Source: Heterocephalus glaber | Taxonomy: Eukaryota; Chordata; Mammalia; Rodentia; Bathyergidae | Length of the DNA: 64,000 bases | Assembly (NCBI RefSeq): GCF_000247695.1 | Contig: NW_004624747.1 | Location: 10,675,568-10,739,567, forward strand | Direction: 5' to 3' | In this document: positions 55,408 through 64,000 of the stretch, piece by piece | How positions within the stretch are numbered: position 1 is the stretch's first letter | How the letters are laid out: the number at the start of each line of letters is the position of its first letter | Made by a program: the position numbers and the translations under genes | The notes under the pieces: model-generated | The model's database searches: none | What the model was told of the DNA's origin: nothing | The model's input: the letters and a program-made list of their open reading frames with translations, nothing else

Positions 55408-57235
55408 GAGTCTTGGGCCTTCTTTTATCATACCCAGAACACCTGGGCCCAGAGAACTAAGTGAACACTCAGCAGTTCGGGCAGGTGGGCTCTGGCAGCG
55501 AGTGGGCAGGAGTCTCCTGCAGGACAAGTGTTGTGGGTACAGGCCGGAAGGCAGTGCATGCCCTGCCCAGCCTGGCTGCAGAGGCTCAAGGGCTGCGGAG
55601 CTTCTGGAGGAGGAGAAAGCCTACCCCGGAGGGCTGGGTGGGGTATTAGGCCCACCCCATGGGGTGTGGTTATCCATCCAGGCTTCCTGTTCTGGGCATG
55701 CGTGAGCAGAGGCTCAGATGGAAAAGGATTAGTCCTGGTGGGGCTGGACATGATGTTGGGTCTGCTGGACACTACAGCCCATGGCATGGCCATGCAGAGG
55801 GAGGGCTGGGATCCCGAGCGGGCACCACATGGCCCACAGGACTGGCCCCTTCTGGTGTGGGCCCTGGGTTAGCTGTGGCCACTGCCCTGGCCCTGAGAGG
55901 CTGGCACCAAAGGAGCCATGACCACCACATTGCAGAGTCCTCCAGGTCTCACTCTCCAGCTGCCCCTTTGGGCCCCAGAGGCAGCCTCTAAAAAGAACAA
56001 ACCTGGAGCTGAGTTCAGGTCCCAACTCTGCCACTCACTAACAGGGCTGTCTTGAGTATGTCACTGTGTTCTCCGGGGCCTCAGTTTCTCCATCTGAAGT
56101 ATGGAATTAGAAACCACATCTTCCTTAGGACTGAACTGGAGGGGGTGCCTATCGGGCATGGCATCATCATCGCCCACCTTCGGCTCTCACCGGCAATGGC
56201 AGGAGATGGCAGTGAGGGGCTCGGAGAGGTGAAGGGATCTGTTCACCATCACACAGCTGCAGGGGAGGAGGCTGGGAACACCTGAGCTCCAGTACCTCAA
56301 CCCCCACTCACTCTGCTCTTTATCCTTTAGCTCCCAGGCACAAGGCCCCATATATGCCAGGTAAGATGGTGCCAACAGGCACTTTCACCAAAGCTTGCTG
56401 GAGCAGCTGTGGCATGCCAGCTTTTGGGGACACAGAGAAGACTCAGACATGTAGGATGATGAGGCACACACCCACTGACCCCAAGGCAGGGCCAGAGAAA
56501 GCATCACAGAGCCCAGAGGAGCAGGGCCATGCCCGGAATAGGCAGCTCATGGAAAGTAGAGCAGCTGAGCCCCTCCTCTGAGCACTAAGGGCCAGAGCAG
56601 TGCCTGGTACAGAGTCCTAAGGTACCCAGAAGGGGCTGGTGAGTCTGACAAGCCAGGCTTCATGGAGCTACTGGAACCATCTGGGTAGATGCCAGGGGTA
56701 GTACTTGCCAGTCACTTACCCACTGCATCTCCTAACCTCACTGGAGTAGTGATCATTATTATCCCAGTGTTCTAGAAGGGGAAACAAAGGCAGAGCGAGA
56801 GGAAACCACTGCCCAAAGCCATCTGGTAGAGCAGGGATTTGAACCCACATTCACTGGCTCCACAATCACAACTATGAGGAGAGCTGCCTGTAGGGCAGAG
56901 GTGGGCATAAAAAGGAGGAACAGATACAGGCTGGAGAGGCCCGGAGAGGCCTTGAAGGGAAGGCGGAAGTTGGTACATCACCCACAGATAGGAGGGAGCC
57001 ACAGAAGGGGCAGCAGTTACTGCACAGAGTTGGGCGCTGGCCAACCTGGGTTTGAGCCCCAGCCAGCTCTTCCATTTATCAGCTGTGCAGCCTTGGGCAG
57101 GTTTACTAACCTCTCTGTGCTTAGGCTTCCCCATCTATAGAAAGAAGTTCATGATAAACCTGGATCAGTGAGGAGGAATTCTGGCACACAATGAACCTGT
57201 GTTTATTAAATTGAAAAGAAAAGAAAAGAAAAGAA
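55408..57235. other. upstream FAM222A sequence, no gene seen
   Basis: Old MIR-like pieces occur near 56075, 56760 and 57090. No exon is recognised. Confidence 0.45.
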
Positions 57236-57312
57236 GGGCTGAGAGTGCAGTTCAGTGGTAGAGCACTTGCTTAGCATGCAGAAAGCCCTGGGTTCCATCC
57301 CTGGCACTGCAA
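57236..57312 (+). repeat. old-type ID SINE
   Basis: Forward ID with the ancestral GTGGTAGAGCACTTGCTTAG, after an AAAAG repeat and before a purine microsatellite. Confidence 0.86.
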
Positions 57313-57420
57313 GGATGGGAAGGGAGGGAGGGAGGGAAGGAGGGAGGAAGGGAGGGAGGGGAAGGAAGAAAAGGAAGGAAGGGAAGAGAAAAGAAGCAAA
57401 GGAGGAGAAAGAAACTGAAA
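57313..57420 (+). repeat. (GGGA)/(GGAA) purine microsatellite
   Basis: About 108 bases, almost all purine, following the ID tail, as SINE A-tails often seed microsatellites. Confidence 0.9.
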
Positions 57421-57589
57421 GTGGGTGGTGGCTTTTGGTAGTGTCCAGTCAGGTTTTGGGACAATCTGGTCCCTGGACCCACCCCCATGCCTTAGACCAG
57501 GTAAGTGCCAGGCCCACATAAGGGGTGGCAGTGATGTCTCCCAGCCCTGCTGGGGCATGCGCCAGCATGCACGTCTGTGCGCGCGCGTC

Positions 57590-58065
57590 TGTGTGTGTTG
57601 CTGCAGCGGCTTCTATGCAAACATGTTAATTTGTTTTCATTTTGTGTTTTTTTTCCTTCGAAGGATAATTGGGTGAGTTTGAAGTCTTGGCGAGGCTGCT
57701 GATTATAGCTATTTGGGTGGCGCCCTTGCGGGGCTGGGGCCCTGCCTCCTGCCTCTGGCGGCAAAGGCGTGGCTGGGGGCCTTTGGAGGGGCTGGTGGGT
57801 CCCAGGGCTCTTGCTGACTGGGGGTGGGGACAGTGAGACATCCTGGGACCCCTAAAATGCCCTGTCAACCAGGCAACACATTACTGGGCTGTGCAAAGCC
57901 TGCCCACAAACATTTCTTGTTTGCGCTGTTGGCTGTATTTAGAAAAACTGTGAAGTGGCTGCCAAGGTTAAAAAGAAGAAACCTAATAAAACTAAAATTC
58001 TACCTAAAATTCTCGTTGCCTAATCACTCAGGAAAAAACAAACCAGCCTGGCAGATATGGAACCA
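57590..58065. promoter_or_regulatory. candidate conserved non-coding element
   Basis: Two AT-rich cores (57610-57670 with ATGTTAATTTGTTTTCATTT; 57900-58060 with TTTAGAAAAACTGTGAAGTG), repeat-free. Confidence 0.35.
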
Positions 58066-60034
58066 CTAAAACCATGTTTCTCCAAGGCCAAGGGGCAGCT
58101 GCTCTGCTCCTGGTGTTACCGGCTTGGCCCCCAGGTGCACCTGAACTGCTATCCCGAGAAGGGTTTGGGCTTTGGGGTCAGGTGGCCCAAGGCTCAGCTG
58201 TGAGACTTCAGCCAGTCTCTGGCTTTCAGAGGCTCTTTTCTCTCCTATAATCCTCAGGACTCAGAGCATGAGGCTGGGTTTTTTAGGGGCACAGCAGTGC
58301 CTAAGCAAGAGTCAGACCTGGGGTGGGAACTCCCTGCTCTGCAGTGTTCTGCCCCGACCCCATCCTTGGACAGGCACCCTTGTTTGACTCTTGTTTCTCT
58401 CGCTAAGAGGGACCCGGTCTCTGACGCTGGGTCTGCATCTTTGGTTCAGATTTCACGGAAAGCCCACTGTGCACCACACCATGCACCAAGACCTCAAGGT
58501 CTTAATCTGTAACACTGACCCTCACCAGCAGGGTCAGTGGACTGCCTGGCCTAGTGCCGGCACACAGTAGGCCCACAGCAAACCAGGTGAGTGGCTGCCA
58601 AGGCTCCTCTAGCAGACAGATGTCCCAGACATAGAAGACAGACATAGAACAGCAGGAGGAGGCCATGGGGAGAAGGGGAGAGACTCCCTGGCTAGTCCTC
58701 TGGGGGTGGTGGGTAAACTTCTGCAGAGGGCTCAGGCCTCCCCGGTCACATGGGGTGGCAGCTGGCAGCACCCCCTCCCCCACAAGAGCCACACAAAGGG
58801 GCCTCTATTCCTACTCTGAGCATTTGTCCCCAGCCAGCCTGGCTGCACCACCCTCTCCCTACTCTGCTGGCTGCTTGGCCTGACCTGGCCTCAGCCTTCA
58901 CAAAAGCTGATGTGTCCCTGCTGAGCCAGCCTGGCCTCAGAAGACCCTGTCTCCCAAGAGCTAGAAAGCCGTGCAGGGTCCTGGGTAGAATATACAGTGT
59001 ACGGCTCAGCTTCCTGTCCAGGTTCCGAAGGGGAAGGGTCAGGAAGGCACGAAAGACTTCAGAATGACAATAACCCAGGTGCGAATCCACCTCCAGTTTC
59101 CGTACCTCCCAAAGGTGTAAGCTTGAGTTGGCTTGGACCTCGGACCCTACATCAGTACAGTGGGGTCCATGACAGTAACAGGCCCAACCTCTGGGCAGCC
59201 AGAGGGCTCACAGAGCTATCCTGGGGCCTGGTTTACAATGTGGGGAGGGACAGTGAGGAGGAGCCTCCCGGGCTTGACCCTAGTCCAATTCTGGAACCCG
59301 GTGGGCCCAGTCCCTAGACCACCCCCTTCCCATCCTCCATCCAGCAAGATCTGTGTCTACTGGAGCCAATCCTGAGGCCAGGCTCTGAGGCCCCTTCTAC
59401 CTCCAGGCAGTGGGATGTCGGCAGACATTATTTATTAAACATTTACTGTGTGCCAGGGCTTGTAGCTGCATCACTTCCTTCCACCCCATGGCTACCCTGG
59501 CAGGTGGTGCCGGGAGAGCACAATGGTTCTGGGCTCCTCGGTCCAAATCCTGTTTGTAGGACCCTGGGCCTCACACTCCCTGTAGATAAGAGGGAAAGCT
59601 CACCCTCAAAGGATTTGTGCAGCAAACACATGAGAAAATCACCTCAGGTCCAGAAAGCTTGACATCCTGCCCTGTTACCCCAACTCCAAGTAGGGGGAAT
59701 GAAGCCCTCTTGGTAGGTGGCACAGAGCCTGGCATGCAGGAGGTGACAATAAATCATCAGAATCATTCTAGGAGATGGAGCTGGGATATACAGCCAAGGC
59801 TGGTGGACTCTGAGCCCCTTTCTTCTATTTCAAGAGCTTGCAAACAATTTTTAGCCGTTTTTCCTTGTTTCCCAGATGTCCTCTGTGCTGGGGCCATGTG
59901 GCCTGCAGAGGGTGGGGCAGGAGGCCCAGCTCCCAGCCTGCTCCACCTCCTGGCTGACCCCTAGAAGCCGTGGGCCTGCTACAGAGTCCCCCTTTCTCCC
60001 TCCCACCTGCTTGGGGTGGCCAAGTGAACAGCAG
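58066..60034. other. upstream FAM222A sequence, no gene seen
   Basis: An L2/MIR-like piece (TTTATTAAACATTTACTGTG) lies near 59430. No exon is recognised. Confidence 0.45.
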
Positions 60035-60320
60035 AATACCAAGTAATTAAGACAGCGTGCACCATCCAGGCGCCTGGGCACACTGTGGAGCTTCCCTTTT
60101 ATGTTTATAGCAATTGTATGAAAATGTGCAACATGGAGCGGCACCAGCTGACAAATGAGACGAAACAGACAGGATTCCGGGCCGGCTTTTTTCTGGGCCT
60201 GATTGGCATTAATTGTGAGCGTTTACAAAGCACAACTCGGCGGCTGACATTTGCTTCAAGCGAACGCTTCCTCCTAATAGTTTTAATGATTACAACGGGA
60301 GCTGGTGATCACCACTGGGC
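60035..60320. promoter_or_regulatory. candidate conserved non-coding element
   Basis: A repeat-free block of about 285 bases with GGCATTAATTGTGAGCG, ATAGCAATTGTATGAAAATG, TTTTAATGATTACAACG and many retained CpGs (AACTCGGCGGCTG, AAGCGAACGC). With 15.2-15.7 kb, one of the two best constraint candidates by composition. Confidence 0.42.
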
Positions 60321-60621
60321 GGGGAACAGGCTGCCTAGTGCCTGGCCTGTGCTCACCCAGGTCTTAGGGAACGGAAGGCCCCCACTTTCCCTGCTACCTG
60401 CTGCACCAAGTGCCAGGCCCTGGGGCACCCGAAGCTGCTCAGGACCTGGCTGCAGGTATCTGTGGAGCTGATAAGGAAACCCCCAGGCACAGACCAGGGG
60501 ACAGGGGAGGGGAAGGAGAGAGCAGCAGGATGTGCTGGCCTGGCTCTGAGGCAGGAAGGCCTCAGTTTCCCCATCTGTACAAAGCAGGTAGAAGGACCCC
60601 ACCAATGCTGGCTGCTTTCTT

Positions 60622-60702
60622 TCTTTTTGGTACCGAGGATCGAATTTGGGACCTTGTGCTTTGGAGGCAGGCAGCAGCACCACTGAGCTAAATCCCCGGC
60701 CC
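60622..60702 (-). repeat. ID SINE
   Basis: Reverse young ID. TGGCTGCTTTCTT (60609) and TGGCTGTTTTCTT (60704) are the flanking duplication. Confidence 0.92.
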
Positions 60703-60799
60703 ATGGCTGTTTTCTTGCTGTGTAACTTTGGCCAAGTCCCTTTCCAGCTCTGGGCCTGGCCCTTCTCTTCTGTGATGTCAGGGGCAGGGAGTTGATCCG

Positions 60800-60910
60800 A
60801 TGGAGTCATTCTGACCAGGGTTCCAGCCCTAGCTCTCCTGTCTCTTCAGCTACCTGACCTTGGGAAAGTCCCTTATTCTCTCTGAGCCTTAGTTTTCCTC
60901 ATCTATAGAG
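60800..60910 (+). mobile_element. MIR fossil
   Basis: Core words CTACCTGACCTTGGGAAAGT and CTCTGAGCCTTAGTTTTCCT, then CATCTATAGAGTGG. Confidence 0.65.
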
Positions 60911-61724
60911 TGGAGTCCATAAATCTCCAGGGTTCAGGGTGGTTTCTGGACTCCACTGAGAAAAACCCAGCTGCTCATAAGCAAAGAGCCTGCATCCCAT
61001 CTCCCCCAAAAGTCCTCCAACTCCCTCCCTCACTCATACCTTCTGCAGACACTGAGAGTCCTCATCAGGAACCAGAAGACAGCAGGGAACACTGCAAAGA
61101 CCCCTTGGGCAGCATACAGCCCCACGTAGCAAGAGATGACAAGCGGATGCTGCTCATGTGTGTGCAGTACTCCTTCAACCTCTTATTCCCAATTTACAGA
61201 GGAAGAAACTGAGGTTCAGAGAGGCAAGAGTCTGAGGTCACCCAGCTAGGATATGGCAAATGGTCTGAGAGGTGAGTCCTTGTAGAACCCCTAAGACCCG
61301 CCCTCTCATCAAAGGCCTGGAAGAGGGGTGACCACTAGTCCCCGGTGGGTGGCCTTTCTGACTTTAGTGGGGCTCCTCTGCAGAGCCAGGCTGGCACCAG
61401 GGCAAGAGACACCCCAGGGAGAGAGAGAGCCCCATCTTCCTGGGGTTCCACTGGCCAGGCTAGGTAGAAACAGGAGTGAAGGCCCCTTGGCCTTGGGGTC
61501 CCAACACCGCCCACTCACATTTCCATGCCCACAGCTCAGTGCCGCTTATTGCCAACCGGACGCCAGGTGGCCAGCATCAGCCAGGTGGCTGGCAATGCAG
61601 GGCACAGTATGTGCAAAGGCCAGGAGATGTGAAAGCACTCAGTGGGCTCGAGAACGGCTGGCATCTCTTGGCATGCAGGGCCCGCCCTACAGAGATGCCC
61701 TAGGATGGTCCCAGCTCTATGCTT
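60911..61724. other. upstream FAM222A sequence, no gene seen
   Basis: A reverse MIR-like piece lies near 61190-61250 (ACAGAGGAAGAAACTGAGGT). No exon is recognised. Confidence 0.45.
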
Positions 61725-61905
61725 GGCTCTAGCCAGAAAAACCTTGGCTTATTTTTTGGAGTTAGTCTGGGAGCAGGGTGGGGAGAAGAGAAAGAGGGGG
61801 GATTTTTTTTCCCTTTGCATATGGTGGCACAGATGGGCCCATGATCCATAAAAACTGTTTGCAATTAAACTCCCACTCTGCATGGCTGGATTTGTCAGTT
61901 GTCTG
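61725..61905. promoter_or_regulatory. candidate conserved non-coding element
   Basis: An AT-rich patch with CCCTTTGCATATGG (octamer-like), CATAAAAACTGTTTGCAATT and TTTGTCAGTTGTC, repeat-free. Confidence 0.33.
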
Positions 61906-62609
61906 AACCACAAGCACCACAACCGAGACAGAGATGAGACATAGAGCAGGGCGGGGATGTGCGGAGGCCGGGAACCTGCTCTGGGCTTGGGGCCCTGGGG
62001 TGGCAGGGTATCACGGCACCCATGCCAGATCCCTCTCTGGGCATCCCCCAGCCTTCACTGGGAGCTGGAGAATAGCCAGGCAGCTGGGGTGGGGCTTGGC
62101 TGGGCTTCCTGGCCCAGGAGGACTTGGCCAGCCCTGGGTACCCTGGCTGTGGGGTACCGAGGGAGGAGACAGTGGAGCTAATGACCACTCAGGTCCTGCC
62201 AGAGGCCGGAGCCAGAGCTGGGGCAGGCAGGGCCAGGGAAGTGGTAGGTGTCATACTGGGGATCCAGTATGCATCAGCAGGTTTAGGGACAAGGAGCCCA
62301 GAACCTCTGGCCCAGCTGGCAGAGGGGATGGAAGGTGATGCCAGGAAGGACTGCCAAGGGCCAGAGCTGGTTCCCTCCTCAACCCCCCAAGGAATTGGCT
62401 GGCCTCCTTACGTCCCTTTGAAGGTGCACAGGGAAATCAAGGAAGGCACTAAGACTCTCTCAAGGATCTGAGTTTCCCCACCAAACCAATGGGCTCTGCA
62501 TTTGGCAGCTTTTCCCAAGGGCTTCCACAAAGGGGCTGAGGGGCGTGTGTCCCTCCCACGCCCCTTAGACTCAAATCACCAGCCTGCCACCCCAGCTGCT
62601 GCCCTGGGA
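61906..62609. other. upstream FAM222A sequence, nothing recognised
   Basis: GC-rich. No exon or repeat is recognised. Confidence 0.4.
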
Positions 62610-62935
62610 TGCTTGCTTGTTTGGGTTAACAAATGCATCATTTGGCTTTGGGAAATCCTGAGATCCCTAATAATTGTTCCCTGATGAAAAGAAATAAGGC
62701 CCTGATACCCCCTTCCCCCGCCCCCTCCAAGCAGGGAAAGAAAAGTCATAAAAATAGCTTGTTATCTCACCTATTGAGGCTCGACTGGATGTTACTGCTA
62801 ATTGGGTATAACATCCTTGTCTTGTTCTCTCAGAAGCTAAATCAAGAAAGCGCCACTGCTGCGAACTAATTATATCTCCGGCCTGCAGCCTGCAGCTTGT
62901 CTCTCCCTTTATTGAGTTAAAAAATGGTCACGGAC
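62610..62935. promoter_or_regulatory. candidate conserved non-coding element
   Basis: An AT-rich island with CCTAATAATTGTTCCC, AAATAGCTTGTTATCTCACC, ACTGCTAATTGGGTATAACA and GCGAACTAATTATATC, repeat-free. Confidence 0.4.
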
Positions 62936-63199
62936 CTTCATCTTTCATCCCCCCAAGCACTGAGCCCACACTGCCCGCCAGGCGTGGCTGGTGAGGCACA
63001 GACAGCCCAGCAGGAAGGTCTAGGAGAGGTCTTAGGGATAGGTAATGGAGGAAGCTAGCAAAGTTCCTGTCCCAGGTACCTGCCTGGCCTCTCCCTACCC
63101 TCACCACCAGGCCTGGTGTCCAGCTTCTCCTGGACAGAGAAGGACTCCATTCTTTCTCCTCTTGGCAGCTGCCCTCCACAGTGGGGTCAGGAGCATTTC

Positions 63200-63290
63200 A
63201 GTCCAGCAAGCATTCATTCATTTATTCATTCAACAAACACCTCTTGGATGCTTACTGTATGCCAGATGCTGTGCTAGGCTAACACATCCA
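63200..63290 (+). mobile_element. L2-like fossil
   Basis: ATTCATTCATTTATTCATTC and CTTACTGTATGCCAGATGCT then GTGCTAGG match L2-type 3' sequence. Confidence 0.6.
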
Positions 63291-64000
63291 GAAGATGGGA
63301 AGTAGGCAGCCCCAAATACCCTTACCCAGGGTTCATAGAGATGCTGAATAAGTATACTTGGAAGGGACCTCATCATTCCTCTGCTCAGAGAGCTGCCACA
63401 GCTCCTACTGTAGGGAGGCAAAGTCCGAATGCTGAAGCCAGCCTCAGCTCCTTCCACAATCCCCTCTCCATATTCTAGCCACAGCTGGCTACACACTTGT
63501 CCCTCAACCAAAACACTCTGCCTATCTCCCTTTGAACTTCCTCTCCTGCTGTTCCCTCAACCAAAAGGTCACTCTTCCCAGCTCAGCCTGTCAAAGCCGA
63601 CCAGCCCATAGGGCCCCAGAACAAATGATGTCTTGTCCAGGAAGGCAGCTCTGTCCACCTGCTACCCGCAGGCTATGGATTGTGAGACCTGGGTTTGAAT
63701 GTCAGCTCAGCCACGCAGCAAGTACATGAACCCTCCCTGCTTAACTGCTCTGAGCCTCTGTTTTCTCATCTCGAAAATGGGCCGAGAAGTCTTCTTGGAG
63801 GTGCCAAGAGGCGTGCACAGGTGATCTGGCTCTCAGGATAAACGCTGACTGTAAATAAGTTTCAGACTGTAGGCGTTGGAGTTGGAAGAAGTTAACTGTC
63901 TTTCATAGCTTAACAGCTCTCATGGCTGAAGAACACCCATATCCTCAGAGAAATTCCCCAGAGTCCCTTGCTGGGGTACCCTGGTCCTCTGAACCACATG
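63291..64000. other. upstream FAM222A sequence with a MIR fossil
   Basis: The MIR-like core lies at about 63675-63790 (GTGAGACCTGGGTTTGAATG, CTGAGCCTCTGTTTTCTCAT). No CpG island or first exon of FAM222A is seen before the window ends. Confidence 0.5.

Overview
The window looks like mammalian nuclear DNA. It has GT-AG split genes, long introns, and very dense SINEs and LINEs. The SINEs are rodent type: about 25 short tRNA(Ala)-derived ID elements, many B1 monomers and many fused B1-dID dimers. This points to a rodent outside the mouse-rat group. A beaver-like or other castorimorph source is my guess from SINE style only. Nothing bacterial, viral or plasmid-like is present apart from old transposon and LTR fossils.

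Layout. (1) 341-9239, plus strand: the last nine coding exons of TRPV4, a TRP vanilloid cation channel, from just before S1 through the pore to the C-terminal tail, followed by a short 3' UTR with AATAAA at 9677. The N-terminal ankyrin-repeat half lies before position 1. (2) About 9.7-20.6 kb: an intergenic tail-to-tail spacer with SINEs, old LTR fragments, microsatellites and one AT-rich block that looks conserved (15.2-15.7 kb). (3) 20.6-44.2 kb, minus strand: FAM222A (aggregatin). The large terminal coding exon is at 21789-23065 and the small first coding exon at 44052-44179. They join in matching phase to give a 452-residue protein, the length of the human one as I recall it. The 21-kb intron between them holds two old L1 blocks (31.2-34.2 and 39.1-43.1 kb) loaded with nested SINEs. 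(4) 44.2-64 kb: upstream FAM222A sequence, probably its 5' intron, with no further coding exon recognised. It has lower SINE density and several AT-rich islands that look like conserved non-coding elements.

The two genes are convergent, matching the TRPV4/FAM222A neighbourhood on human 12q24.11 (established knowledge). They are not known to share a pathway. TRPV4 makes a calcium-permeable plasma-membrane channel; FAM222A makes a poorly understood proline-rich protein.

I found no new multi-gene system. The observations most worth a second look are: two nearly identical 63-bp segments 2.6 kb apart; a very short hAT-type inverted-repeat element with a degenerate 8-bp target duplication; repeated ID insertion into B1-dID hosts, mostly at the T-rich linker; an ID copy lacking its B box; a cluster of four GATA motifs; a near-perfect palindrome in a likely regulatory block; a 20-base G run; and residue changes in TRPV4.
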